A DNA stretch of 64,000 bases. Origin: Mixta sp031457955. Its GTDB lineage: Bacteria; Pseudomonadota; Gammaproteobacteria; Enterobacterales; Enterobacteriaceae. The notes under the pieces are model-generated. The model was not told where the DNA came from and did no database searches. It saw only the letters and a list, made by a program, of their open reading frames with translations. Location of the stretch: positions 124,001-188,000 of the forward strand of contig NZ_JAVDXN010000001.1 of assembly GCF_031457955.1 (NCBI RefSeq), written 5' to 3'. How positions within the stretch are numbered: position 1 is the first letter of the stretch; every line of letters starts with the position of its first letter. Shown piece by piece: positions 33,881-41,843 of the stretch. The position numbers and the translations under genes are program-made.

Positions 33881-34786
33881 ATGAAAAACTGGCGACGCGA
33901 GGCCGCGTTGAAAGCAATGCCTCTGCAACAGCGCGATCGGGTGCGCACGCCGTGGCGAGAATTCTGGCGTCGCTTTCGCCGTCAGCATGTAGCGCTGGCG
34001 GCCGGCGTTTTTGTGCTGCTGCTGATTGTGCTGGCGGCGTTTGCGCCGTGGCTGGCGCCCTTCGATGCGGAAAATTACTTCGACTATGACCGGCTGACGG
34101 AAGGCCCTTCCGCCATGCACTGGTTTGGCGTCGACTCCCTTGGTCGCGATATCTTTAGTCGGGTGCTGGTCGGCACGCGCATTTCGCTGCTGGCGGGTTT
34201 TGTTTCCGTGGCCATCGGCGGGGCGATCGGCACCGTGCTTGGCCTGCTGGCCGGTTACTACGAGGGCTGGTGGGATCGCATTATTATGCGCATCTGCGAT
34301 GTGCTGTTTGCCTTTCCAGGCATCCTGCTGGCGATTGCGGTGGTGGCGATCATGGGCAGCGGCATGTCCAACGTTATCGTGGCGGTGGCGATTTTTAGCG
34401 TGCCCGCCTTTGCCCGCCTGGTGCGCGGCAATACGCTGGTGCTGAAGCATCAAACCTTTATTGAGTCGGCGCGCAGCATCGGCGCATCGGACTGGACCCT
34501 GATGGTGCGCCATATTCTGCCCGGCACGGTCTCGTCGATTGTGGTCTATTTCACCATGCGCATCGGCACCTCGATTATCACCGCCGCCAGCCTGTCGTTT
34601 CTGGGGTTAGGCGCGCAGCCGCCGACGCCGGAGTGGGGCGCGATGCTCAATGAGGCGCGAGCGGATATGGTGATGGCGCCGCACGTGGCGATTTTCCCCA
34701 GCCTGGCGATTTTTCTCACGGTGCTGGCCTTTAACCTGCTGGGCGACGGTCTGCGCGACGCGCTCGATCCGAAACTAAAAAGTTAA
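33881..34786 (+). CDS. gsiD: Glutathione/peptide ABC transporter permease GsiD
   Basis: A 301-residue DppC-type permease. The N-terminal OppC_N segment WREFWRRFRRQHVALAAGVFVLLL and the GVDSLGRDIFSRVLVGTRISLLAGF motif identify the family; the EAA loop is ESARSIGASDWTLMVRHILPGT. It is the last gene of iaaA-gsiABCD, ten bases after gsiC, followed by a terminator-like hairpin. Confidence 0.95.
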   Translation: MKNWRREAALKAMPLQQRDRVRTPWREFWRRFRRQHVALAAGVFVLLLIVLAAFAPWLAPFDAENYFDYDRLTEGPSAMHWFGVDSLGRDIFSRVLVGTRISLLAGFVSVAIGGAIGTVLGLLAGYYEGWWDRIIMRICDVLFAFPGILLAIAVVAIMGSGMSNVIVAVAIFSVPAFARLVRGNTLVLKHQTFIESARSIGASDWTLMVRHILPGTVSSIVVYFTMRIGTSIITAASLSFLGLGAQPPTPEWGAMLNEARADMVMAPHVAIFPSLAIFLTVLAFNLLGDGLRDALDPKLKS

Positions 34787-34794
34787 CGCCGTGG

Positions 34795-34824
34795 GTGACG
34801 GGCAAATTTACCCGTCACGCCTTT
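34795..34824 (+). terminator. Terminator-like hairpin after gsiD
   Basis: GTGACGGG/CCCGTCAC, a perfect eight-base stem with an eight-base loop, is followed by GCCTTTT. An overlapping inverted repeat (CCTTTTCGCT near 34820 and AGCGAAAAGG near 34851) could form an alternative structure just before the next gene. Confidence 0.7.
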
Positions 34825-34868
34825 TCGCTGTCTACACTTACCCTTCACCGAGCGAAAAGGGAGGGAAA

Positions 34869-35837
34869 ATGAAGCCGTTAACATGGGCAATTATTGGACC
34901 GGGCGCGATTGCGCATCAGTTTGCCGCCGCGCAAGGCGCGCTGGGCCGACAAATCTACGCGGTAGGCGCCCGAAATCGCCAGAAAGGCGAGGCGTTTGCG
35001 CAACGCTACGGGATTGAACGGGTTTTTGATGATATTCCTCAGCTGCTGGCCGATCCGCAGGTAGAAGCGGTCTATATCGCTACGCCGCACGCCAGCCATT
35101 TCAGCTGGATGAAACAGGCGCTGGAGCAGGGCAAGCATCTGCTGGTGGAAAAGGCGATTACCGTCAGCAGTGACGAACTGAATGAGATTAACCGCCTGGC
35201 GGCGGAAAAGCAGCTGATCGTGGCTGAGGCGATGACGCTGTTTCATATGCCGTTGTTCCGGCAGCTGAAGCAGCTGCTCGACAGCGGCAGGCTGGGCAAA
35301 TTGAAAATGATCCAGGTCTCGTTTGGCACCCTGAAAGAAGATGACCCCACCAACCGTTTCTTTAATCCAGAGCTGGCGGGCGGCGCGCTGCTGGATATCG
35401 GCACCTATGCGCTCTCGTTTGCGCGCTTTTTCCTCAGCGAACAGCCTGATCAACTTTTCACCACGGTGAGTAAATTCAGCACCGGCGTTGACGAGCAGTG
35501 CGGCATCCTGCTGCAAAATAGCCATAACGAAATGGCCACCATTTCGCTGGCATTTCGCGCCAAAATGCCGAAGCGCGGCATCGTCGCCTGCGAAAAGGGC
35601 TTTATCACCGTTGATGACTTCCCGCGGGCGCAGCAGGCGCAGCTCAGTTGGACGGACGGCAGCACGGAAACCATTAGAGCGGGCGAAACCGACCGCGCGT
35701 TGCAGTATGAGATTCTGGCGCTGGAGGAGTATGCCGCCAACGGCACTAATCCGTTGCACTATTTGACCAATGATGTTGTGGCGCTGATGACCGCTATTCG
35801 CCAGCGCTGGGGCATCCGTTTTCCCTTTGAATCCTGA
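34869..35837 (+). CDS. Gfo/Idh/MocA-family oxidoreductase
   Basis: A 322-residue NAD(P)-dependent dehydrogenase. The Rossmann fold starts at TWAIIGPGAIAHQF, followed by NRQKGEAFAQRYGIERVFDD and YIATPHASHFSWMKQALEQGKHLLVEKAI, in which EKAI carries the family's catalytic-site lysine. The C-terminal beta-sheet domain contains GGALLDIGTYALSFARFF. The ATG at 34869 is chosen for GAGGGAAA upstream; the frame is open to 34791, but that part holds the gsi terminator. Substrate unknown (sugar or dihydrodiol dehydrogenase type). Confidence 0.9.
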   Translation: MKPLTWAIIGPGAIAHQFAAAQGALGRQIYAVGARNRQKGEAFAQRYGIERVFDDIPQLLADPQVEAVYIATPHASHFSWMKQALEQGKHLLVEKAITVSSDELNEINRLAAEKQLIVAEAMTLFHMPLFRQLKQLLDSGRLGKLKMIQVSFGTLKEDDPTNRFFNPELAGGALLDIGTYALSFARFFLSEQPDQLFTTVSKFSTGVDEQCGILLQNSHNEMATISLAFRAKMPKRGIVACEKGFITVDDFPRAQQAQLSWTDGSTETIRAGETDRALQYEILALEEYAANGTNPLHYLTNDVVALMTAIRQRWGIRFPFES

Positions 35838-35891
35838 CATTCGCGCGGGCGGGTTCGCTTCGGGCTGCGCCGCAATCATTAAGGACACGAC

Positions 35892-36314
35892 ATGAGGCCA
35901 ACCGCGTTATTGCTGCTGCCGCTGATGTTTCCCGCTATCGGCCTGGCGGCACCGCCGGGCGAGCAGATCGATAAGCAGCTACAGGCGTGCAAGCTGCACG
36001 CCAACAGCACCCTTGATAATACGCAGTGCTACAGCAGCGCGATACAGCAGTGGGACAGCGAATTAAATCAGCAATATCAACTGCTGCTTAACGAACAGCC
36101 GAAAAGCGTCAGGCAAAAAATCGTCTCCGCGCAGCGTAGCTGGCTGCGCTACCGCGATAGCTACAATGAGGCGATCGCCACGTTTTATCAGCAGCAGCAG
36201 GGCAGCATATGGCCGCTGGTGGCGGCTGAAGCCAAACTGAATGTGATTCGGGATAAAGCGATCGATTTATATAAGCTGCGCGTCAGTACTAATTTAGCGG
36301 CGGAGCAGGAGTAG
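35892..36314 (+). CDS. LprI-like (DUF1311) secreted protein
   Basis: A 140-residue protein with an N-terminal signal peptide (MRPTALLLLPLMFPAIGLAA). The DUF1311/LprI domain has ANSTLDNTQCYSSAIQQWDSELNQQYQLLL and RQKIVSAQRSWLRYRDSYNEA. Some family members inhibit lysozyme; others are uncharacterised, so the role here is unproven. Two cysteines (in LQACKL and NTQCYS) could form a disulfide in the periplasm. A 54-base gap separates it from the oxidoreductase gene. Confidence 0.85.
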   Translation: MRPTALLLLPLMFPAIGLAAPPGEQIDKQLQACKLHANSTLDNTQCYSSAIQQWDSELNQQYQLLLNEQPKSVRQKIVSAQRSWLRYRDSYNEAIATFYQQQQGSIWPLVAAEAKLNVIRDKAIDLYKLRVSTNLAAEQE

Positions 36315-36317
36315 GAC

Positions 36318-36344
36318 AAAAAAAAGCCCGTCAGCAAGACGGGC
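36318..36344 (-). terminator. Terminator facing left, downstream of no annotated gene
   Basis: GCCCGTC/GACGGGC with loop AGCAA (36326-36344) is followed on the minus strand by eight U (complement of 36318-36325). On the plus strand no T run follows, so it is oriented for leftward transcripts, yet no leftward gene lies within 1.4 kb. It may end a small RNA starting near 36380-36400 or stop antisense transcription. Confidence 0.7.
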
Positions 36345-36463
36345 CAAACACCAGGGAAACTAAATGTTAACGCCTGTTAATAGATTAGTTTGCTTTGACT
36401 TTCGGACAAGTTTTTAGCGTTTTTAAGCGCGAAAGCGTGAAAATAATCACAGATTCAGCTTGT

Positions 36464-36606
36464 AGACGACGTGATCTGTCGGAGGATATGGCCAATTCGC
36501 AACGACGCAAAAAACGGTGTCCCTGCGGCTCGGCCCATGCCCTCCCTGGCGTGGGACGCCTTGCTCATTGGTCCATCTCCTCCGCCTTTGAGACATATCA
36601 GCCGTC
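36464..36606. repeat. Structured repeat element, locus B (core plus inverted arms)
   Basis: Lies in the yliI upstream region. The core is 36491-36573. Closing pair GCAA/TTGC (36499-36502 with 36561-36564), hairpin GACGC/GTGTC (36504-36508 with 36517-36521, one G-U pair) and hairpin CCCATGCC/GGCGTGGG (36534-36541 with 36548-36555, one G-U pair). It aligns with loci A and C but differs in sequence at paired positions. The outer arms (36464-36495 and 36566-36606) are an imperfect inverted repeat particular to this locus. No arm array is present. Confidence 0.78.
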
Positions 36607-36640
36607 TGAATTTATTTTCTGTTTCCTGAAGGAGTGTGTG

Positions 36641-37756
36641 ATGTCTCGTCCATTAATTTCTCTGGTACTGAGCGGGGCGCTGCTGTTTTCCGCCTCATCG
36701 CAGGCGCTACAGGTAACGGTGCAGCAGCTACAGGATAAGCTCGATCACCCCTGGTCACTGGCTTTCTTACCGGATAATAAAACTATTCTGCTGACCGAGC
36801 GCTCAGGCGCGTTGCGCCTGTGGCAGCCGGATAAAGGGTTGTCGCCGCCGGTCGAAGGCGTGCCGAAGGTATGGGATCAGCGTCAGGGCGGCCTGCTGGA
36901 TGTGGCGCTGGCGCCTGATTTTACCCAAAGCCGCCGCGTCTGGCTCAGCTATACCGAAGCGGATAGCAGCGGCCGTGCTGGCGCGGTGGTGGGCTACGGC
37001 AGGCTAAGCGAGGATGGCGGTCGGCTGGCGGATTTTAAGGTGGTGCTGCGTCAGCAGCCGAAGCTCTCCGGCGGCGCAAACCTGGGCACCCGCCTGGCCT
37101 TCGATCGCCAGGGCTATTTGTGGATCGCCTTTGGCGATAACTTTCACAGCGCCAGCGCGCAGGATCTCAATAAGCTGACGGGCAAGCTGCTGCGTCTGAA
37201 AGAGGATGGCACGGTACCTGACGATAACCCTTTTGTTAAACGACAAAATGCGCGCCCAGAGATCTGGGCTTACGGCCTGCGTAATCCGCAGGGGCTGGCG
37301 CTGAATCCCTGGACGCAGGAGATGTGGGAAAGCGAGCATGGCCCGCGCGGCGGCGATGAGGTGAATATTCCACGCAAAGGAAAAAATTATGGCTGGCCGC
37401 TGGCGACCTGGGGCGTTGACTATAGCGGCGACAAGGTGCCGGAAGCGCAGGGCGGCGAAGCGCCGGGCACCGAGCAGCCGGTGTACTGGTGGAAAAATTC
37501 CCCGGCCATTAGCGGCATGGCTTTTTATAACAGCGCACGTTTTCAGCCGTGGAAAAATTCACTGTTTATCGGCGCGCTGAAAGAGAAGAATTTAATTCGC
37601 TTGAGCCTGAACGGCGATAAGGTGATTGAAGAAGAACGTCTGTTGCAGGATCGCGGCGAGCGTATTCGTGATGTGCGTCAGGGGCCGGACGGTTATCTCT
37701 ATGTGCTGACCGACGAGCGTAACGGCAAGCTGCTGAAGGTGGGGTTGCAGCCTTAA
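36641..37756 (+). CDS. yliI: PQQ-dependent aldose sugar dehydrogenase (soluble, periplasmic)
   Basis: A 371-residue six-bladed beta-propeller of the soluble glucose dehydrogenase family that oxidises aldoses using PQQ in the periplasm. The signal peptide (ending SSQA) precedes LDHPWSLAFLPDN, followed by catalytic and PQQ-binding regions such as GGLLDVALAPDF, YGLRNPQGLALNPWT and ESEHGPRGGDEVNIPRKGKNYGWP. The ATG at 36641 has AAGGAGTG upstream and gives the exact E. coli length. The reading frame is open far upstream through the repeat element, which is not coding. No PQQ synthesis genes are in the window. Confidence 0.94.
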   Translation: MSRPLISLVLSGALLFSASSQALQVTVQQLQDKLDHPWSLAFLPDNKTILLTERSGALRLWQPDKGLSPPVEGVPKVWDQRQGGLLDVALAPDFTQSRRVWLSYTEADSSGRAGAVVGYGRLSEDGGRLADFKVVLRQQPKLSGGANLGTRLAFDRQGYLWIAFGDNFHSASAQDLNKLTGKLLRLKEDGTVPDDNPFVKRQNARPEIWAYGLRNPQGLALNPWTQEMWESEHGPRGGDEVNIPRKGKNYGWPLATWGVDYSGDKVPEAQGGEAPGTEQPVYWWKNSPAISGMAFYNSARFQPWKNSLFIGALKEKNLIRLSLNGDKVIEEERLLQDRGERIRDVRQGPDGYLYVLTDERNGKLLKVGLQP

Positions 37757-37796
37757 GCCACAAAGGCCGCCTGGTCCGACACCGCGGGCCAGGCAC

Positions 37797-37867
37797 GCCG
37801 GTTATCTTACCCAGCGGCAAACTTTCCAGGTGAGCCGGTTATCTTACCCAGCGGGAAACTTCCCAGC
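37797..37867. repeat. Tandem duplication of the 3' end of the HAD gene
   Basis: A 34-base sequence beginning GCCGGTTATCTTACCC occurs at 37797-37830 and again at 37834-37867, with three mismatches and a three-base gap. The right copy contains the last codons and stop of the HAD-family gene. The left copy is an untranslated duplicate. Confidence 0.85.
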
Positions 37868-38495
37868 CACGTTGTCGCGCTTCCTGCAACAGCTGTGCGT
37901 CAGGGTTGATGGCGCAGGCGTGATCCGCCTGTTCGAGCAGCGAAAGATCGCTGATGGAATCGCTGTAGGCCCAGGTGTGATGAAAACGCGCTTCCTGCCG
38001 CAGCGCTTGCCAGTCAGCCGGGTGCGACGCGTTGCCGGTTTGTCCGTTGAGCGAGCAGCAGGGCTGGCCGCTGTAGCGGTCGTCAATAATTTCTACGCCG
38101 ATCGCCAGCGCGCCATGCAGGCCAAGACGCTGAGCAATGGGCGTTAGCAGGTGCTCGCCACCGGCGGAAATCAGCATAATGGTGTCGCCGCGCTGCTGAT
38201 GCCAGGCAAGGCGTTCGCGGGCGGCAGGATAGACGCGCGGCACAATATCACGCTGAATAAAACGACGAACCCAGCCGCTGACCGTCAGGGTTGCCATCCC
38301 GGTGAGCGGCGCCAGCGTGCGGTTCATATAGGTTTCCAGCGGGATCTCCCCCTGGCGATACTGCGCCATTAACGCCTGTTCTTCGCCGATTAATGTCTCC
38401 GGCGCGTAGCCCTGCGATACCAGCCAGCACATCCACAGGCTGTTGCTGTTTGCACAAATCAGCGTTTCATCAAGATCGAAAAGCGCTAAATCCAT
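37839..38495 (-). CDS. HAD-superfamily phosphatase (subfamily IB, phosphoserine-phosphatase-like)
   Basis: A 218-residue hydrolase. Motif I is DLDETL at residues 7-12 (nucleophile Asp7, acid Asp9), motif II is the serine in MLISAGGEH, and motif IV is SDSISDLSLL with the Mg-binding aspartates. A helical cap lies at about 15-85. Family members dephosphorylate phosphoserine, histidinol phosphate or similar small phosphates; the substrate is not known. It converges with yliI. E. coli has gstB (yliJ) rather than this gene between yliI and dacC. Its last codons are duplicated just downstream. Confidence 0.9.
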   Translation of the reverse strand: MDLALFDLDETLICANSNSLWMCWLVSQGYAPETLIGEEQALMAQYRQGEIPLETYMNRTLAPLTGMATLTVSGWVRRFIQRDIVPRVYPAARERLAWHQQRGDTIMLISAGGEHLLTPIAQRLGLHGALAIGVEIIDDRYSGQPCCSLNGQTGNASHPADWQALRQEARFHHTWAYSDSISDLSLLEQADHACAINPDAQLLQEARQRGWEVSRWVR

Positions 38496-38747
38496 GGTGA
38501 TTCTCCTCGGAGCGGGTTTATTCAGATTAGCGGAGTTTTGTGATCGTCTTAATTGATTTACGCAAAATCAGAATCAGCCGTAGTCGCTATGATTTGCGTT
38601 AAGGCGCGGGCTAAGGTTTATCTAATAAACTCTAAGAAACTTTACGATGCAGCCGTTTTAATCAGTCTCCTGACAGGTTAGCGTAGGACGCTGCGTTTCT
38701 TATCTTTATGAAACTTATGATATTTCCACAGGTTATCCGATTTAATC

Positions 38748-39950
38748 ATGAAAAAAATGCGCTTTTACGCCGGCGTTGGTTCGCTGGCGATATGTGGCAC
38801 GCTGTTGCTGCTTCCTGTTGTTGTTAATGCCGAACAGGCGCCTGCTGCGCCGCAGATTGATGCCAAAGCCTGGGTGCTGATGGATTACGCCAGCGGTGAT
38901 GTGCTGGCTGAAGCCAACGCTGACCAGCGGCTCGATCCCGCCAGCCTGACGAAAATCATGTCCAGCTATGTGATTGGCCAGGCGTTAAAGAGCGGCAAAA
39001 TTACCCGCGATGATATGGTGACCGTTGGGCGTGATGCCTGGGCGACCGGCAACCCGATTCTTAAAGGCTCTTCGCTGATGTTTATCAAGCCCGGCGACCG
39101 TATTCCGGTGTCGGAGCTGAATAAAGGTATTGTGATTCAGTCAGGTAATGATGCCAGTATTGCACTGGCCGATTACGTGGCTGGCAGTCAGGATGCCTTT
39201 GTCGGGCTGATGAATAATTACGCCCATGCGCTGGCGCTGAAAAATACCCATTTTAAGACGGTGCACGGCCTGGATGCGCAGGGGCAGTACAGTACCGCGC
39301 GCGATATGGCGCTGTTGGGGCAGGCGCTGATTCGTGATGTGCCGGATGAGTACGCGCTAAATAAAGAGAAGTCGTTTACGTTTAATAATATTACCCAGCG
39401 CAACCGTAACCGTCTGCTGTGGAGCAGTAATCTGCATGTTGATGGTATTAAGACCGGTCATACCGCGGGCGCGGGCCATAATTTGGTCGCTTCGGCAACG
39501 GAAGGCGATATGCGTTTGATTTCGGTGGTGATGGGCGCCGAGACCGATAGTATTCGTTTCCGTGAGAGCGAGAAGCTGCTGACATGGGGTTTCCGGTTTT
39601 TTGAGACGGTGACGCCGATTAAGGCTGATGCGCCTTTTACCCGTCAGCGCGTTTGGTTTGGCGATCGCGATGAGGTGGCGCTTGGCGTGGCGAAGGATGT
39701 TTCGCTGACGATTCCGAAAGGGCAGATGAAAAATCTGAAGGCGAGTTTTACGCTGAGTACGCCGCAGCTTGAAGCGCCGCTGAAGAAGGATCAGGCGGTG
39801 GGAACGATTGATTTCCAGCTGGATGGCAAGACAATTGCGCAACGGCCGCTGGTAGTGTTGGAGCCGGTGGAAGAGGGCAGTTTTTTCAGTCGGATTTTCG
39901 ATTTTGTGATGATGAAGCTGAACGGCTGGTTCGGTCAGTGGTTTTCGTAA
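38748..39950 (+). CDS. dacC: D-alanyl-D-alanine carboxypeptidase (PBP6)
   Basis: A 400-residue low-molecular-weight penicillin-binding protein that trims the terminal D-alanine from peptidoglycan pentapeptides. A signal peptide (about 1-28) is followed by the catalytic motifs SLTK (Ser66, Lys69), SGN (132-134) and KTG (235-237), then the C-terminal beta-domain and an amphipathic membrane anchor (FFSRIFDFVMMKLNGWFGQWFS). The position next to yliI and the anchor sequence favour DacC over the similar DacA. The 250 bases upstream hold its promoter. Confidence 0.93.
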   Translation: MKKMRFYAGVGSLAICGTLLLLPVVVNAEQAPAAPQIDAKAWVLMDYASGDVLAEANADQRLDPASLTKIMSSYVIGQALKSGKITRDDMVTVGRDAWATGNPILKGSSLMFIKPGDRIPVSELNKGIVIQSGNDASIALADYVAGSQDAFVGLMNNYAHALALKNTHFKTVHGLDAQGQYSTARDMALLGQALIRDVPDEYALNKEKSFTFNNITQRNRNRLLWSSNLHVDGIKTGHTAGAGHNLVASATEGDMRLISVVMGAETDSIRFRESEKLLTWGFRFFETVTPIKADAPFTRQRVWFGDRDEVALGVAKDVSLTIPKGQMKNLKASFTLSTPQLEAPLKKDQAVGTIDFQLDGKTIAQRPLVVLEPVEEGSFFSRIFDFVMMKLNGWFGQWFS

Positions 39951-39956
39951 GGGTCT

Positions 39957-40510
39957 GCGCGGGAATTGCGGGCGGGTTGATGTTTGCATGTTGTACGGTG
40001 TTCGCGCAGGCAGTGCGGGCCAGTTAATGTTTGCATGTTGCACGGTGCTCGCACAGGAATTGCGGGCCGGTTGATGTTTGCATGTTGCACGGTGTTTGCG
40101 CAGGAATTGCGGGCCGGTTTCTGCGCGCATAGAAACCGAGTGAACGGTGCCCGCGCAGGAAGTGCAGGCCGATCGTAAAGACGCAAACAACGTCATCCCT
40201 GACAGCTCGTCCCGCGCCATCCATGGCGCGGGACGCTTTACTCTTCGGCCTGCACTTCCCACGCCTTTAGTCCTGGGGATAGCCTTAGCCCGCACTGCCT
40301 GCGCCTTGCGTGTTGGTGATGGTTGTGGCCCGCACTGCCTGCGCCTTGCGTGTTGTGTTGGTGATGGTTGTGGCCTGCACTTCCCACGCCTTTAGTCCTG
40401 GGGATAGCCTTGGCCCGCACTGCCTGCGCCTTGCGTGTTGGGGATAGCCTTGGCCCGCACTGCCTGCGCCTTACGTGTTGGGGATAGCCTTGGCCCGCAC
40501 TGCCTGCGCT
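39957..40510. repeat. Structured repeat element, locus C, with facing repeat arrays
   Basis: Left array: boxes of 18 bases (type GCGCAGGCAGTGCGGGCC) start at 39957, 40004, 40051, 40098 and 40153; the period is 47, then 55. Core: 40171-40246, with closing stem GTAAAG/CTTTAC (40175-40180 with 40236-40241), hairpin GACG/CGTC and hairpin CCCGCGCC/GGCGCGGG (40211-40218 with 40225-40232). Right array: the reverse-complement boxes start near 40248, 40288, 40328, 40373, 40413, 40453 and 40493; the period is 40, once 45. The innermost left and right boxes share a variant (GGAAGTGCAGGCC/GGCCTGCACTTCC). It fills the gap between convergent dacC and sdaC. Confidence 0.9.
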
Positions 40511-40528
40511 TTGGGTTCTGTGTGAGTT

Positions 40529-40550
40529 AAGGCCAGCAGTGGCTGGCCTT
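40529..40550. terminator. Palindromic hairpin between repeat locus C and sdaC
   Basis: AAGGCCAGC/GCTGGCCTT, a perfect nine-base stem with a four-base loop, lies 13 bases past the sdaC stop. No U tract follows, so terminator function is only suggested by position. Confidence 0.5.
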
Positions 40551-40562
40551 GTGTGCGGCGGG

Positions 40563-41843
40563 TTAAAACGGCAGAGAGAAAAGGATCGCGGAGATGGAGA
40601 TCACGCCGATGAGTACGACAAAGATATTGCTCAGGGCACCGCTGTAGCGACGCATCGCCGGTACTTTATTGATGGCGTACATCGGCATCAGGAATAGCAG
40701 CATGGCGATAATCGGGCCGCCCAGCGTTTCAATCAGGCCAAGAATGCTTGGGTTTAAGGTCGCAACCAGCCAGGTGGTCAGCAGCATAAACAGCGCGGTA
40801 AAGCGGTTCAGCTTTTTCTCGTCCATGCTTTTGCCACGGCTGCGCAGCGATTTAATCATCATCCCGTTAAAACCTTCCCGTGCGCCAAGGTAGTGACCGA
40901 GAAACGATTTGGTGATCGCCACGATAGCCACAATCGGTGCCATCCACGCCATCATCGGCGTATCAAAGTGGTTAGCCAGGTAAGAAAGAATGGAAATGTT
41001 TTGCGCCTTGGCTTCCGCCAGATTAGCCGGTGACAGCGATAGCACGCAGCTGAAAACGAAAAACATCACCGTCAGCACCATCATCAAATGGCTGAGCGCC
41101 AGAATGCGTGAGCATTTCGCCTCCGCCTCCTCGCCATACTCCTGGCGTTTAGCCACGGCAAAAGCAGAGATGATCGGCGAATGGTTAAACGAGAAAACCA
41201 TTACCGGCAGCGCCAGCCACAGCGTCATTCCCAGACCGCTGCCGCTTAACGACGCGTGCTGGAAAATCGCGGTGCTCCAGTTCGGGATCAGCCACAGCGC
41301 CAACAGCATCAGCACCGCCACAAACGGAAACACCAGCAGACTCATGGTCTTAACGATCGCCTCTTTACCAAAGCGGACAATGATCATCAGGCCAACAATC
41401 AACAGCAGCGCCAGCAGCGCGCGCGGCGGCGGCTGGATATGCAGCTGGTTAGTGAGAAAACTTTCTACCGTATTGGTGATCGCCACGCTGTAAACCAACA
41501 GAATAGGATAGATGGCGAAGAAGTAGAGCAGCGTGATGATCTTACCGGCACCGACGCCGAAATGTTCTTCCACCACCTCGGTAATATCTTCGCCCGGCTT
41601 GCTGCCGGAGAGCACAAAGCGACACAGGCCGCGATGCGCGTAGTAGGTCATGGGAAAAGCCAGCAGGGCCATGATAATCAGCGGAATTAGCCCGCCAATG
41701 CCTGCGTTGATTGGCAGAAAAAGTACGCCTGCGCCAATGGCGGTGCCGTACAGCCCTAACATCCACATGGTATCGGTTTTACGCCAGCTGCTAACGCCTG
41801 TTGCCGCCTGGCCGTTCTGGATTGCGGTTTGCTGTGAAGCCAT
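40563..41843 (-). CDS. sdaC: Serine transporter SdaC (HAAAP family)
   Basis: About 426 residues and 11 membrane segments. An H+/L-serine symporter of the STP subfamily. The N-terminal segment TDTMWMLGLYGTAIGAGVLFLPINAG, then PGEDITEVVEEHFGVGAGKIITLLYFFAIYPILLVY and MVFSFNHSPIISAFAVAKR, match E. coli SdaC almost exactly. The start is ambiguous: ATGs at 41855, 41849 and 41843 are in frame; I prefer 41843, which has TGGAG six bases upstream. The adjacent serine deaminase gene (sdaB) of E. coli is not present here. Confidence 0.92.
   Translation of the reverse strand: MASQQTAIQNGQAATGVSSWRKTDTMWMLGLYGTAIGAGVLFLPINAGIGGLIPLIIMALLAFPMTYYAHRGLCRFVLSGSKPGEDITEVVEEHFGVGAGKIITLLYFFAIYPILLVYSVAITNTVESFLTNQLHIQPPPRALLALLLIVGLMIIVRFGKEAIVKTMSLLVFPFVAVLMLLALWLIPNWSTAIFQHASLSGSGLGMTLWLALPVMVFSFNHSPIISAFAVAKRQEYGEEAEAKCSRILALSHLMMVLTVMFFVFSCVLSLSPANLAEAKAQNISILSYLANHFDTPMMAWMAPIVAIVAITKSFLGHYLGAREGFNGMMIKSLRSRGKSMDEKKLNRFTALFMLLTTWLVATLNPSILGLIETLGGPIIAMLLFLMPMYAINKVPAMRRYSGALSNIFVVLIGVISISAILFSLPF

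Noticed and set aside
33188..34513. A 441-codon open frame antisense to gsiC and gsiD
   Set aside because: Composition (His, Arg, Gln, Ala runs) is that of the reverse strand of GC-rich coding DNA; it spans two real genes and their junction.
36395..36640. An N-terminal extension of yliI
   Set aside because: The frame is open, but it runs through the structured repeat and lacks a ribosome-binding site; the ATG at 36641 has a good one and a signal peptide follows.
39357..40295. Open frames of 312 codons and several shorter ones through repeat locus C
   Set aside because: They arise from the repeat units being free of stops; they have no start signals, and the base changes keep stems rather than protein sequence.
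39957..40510. CRISPR array
   Set aside because: The repeats are regularly spaced, but the intervening sequences are repeats themselves, orientation flips around a central core, and no cas genes are in the window.
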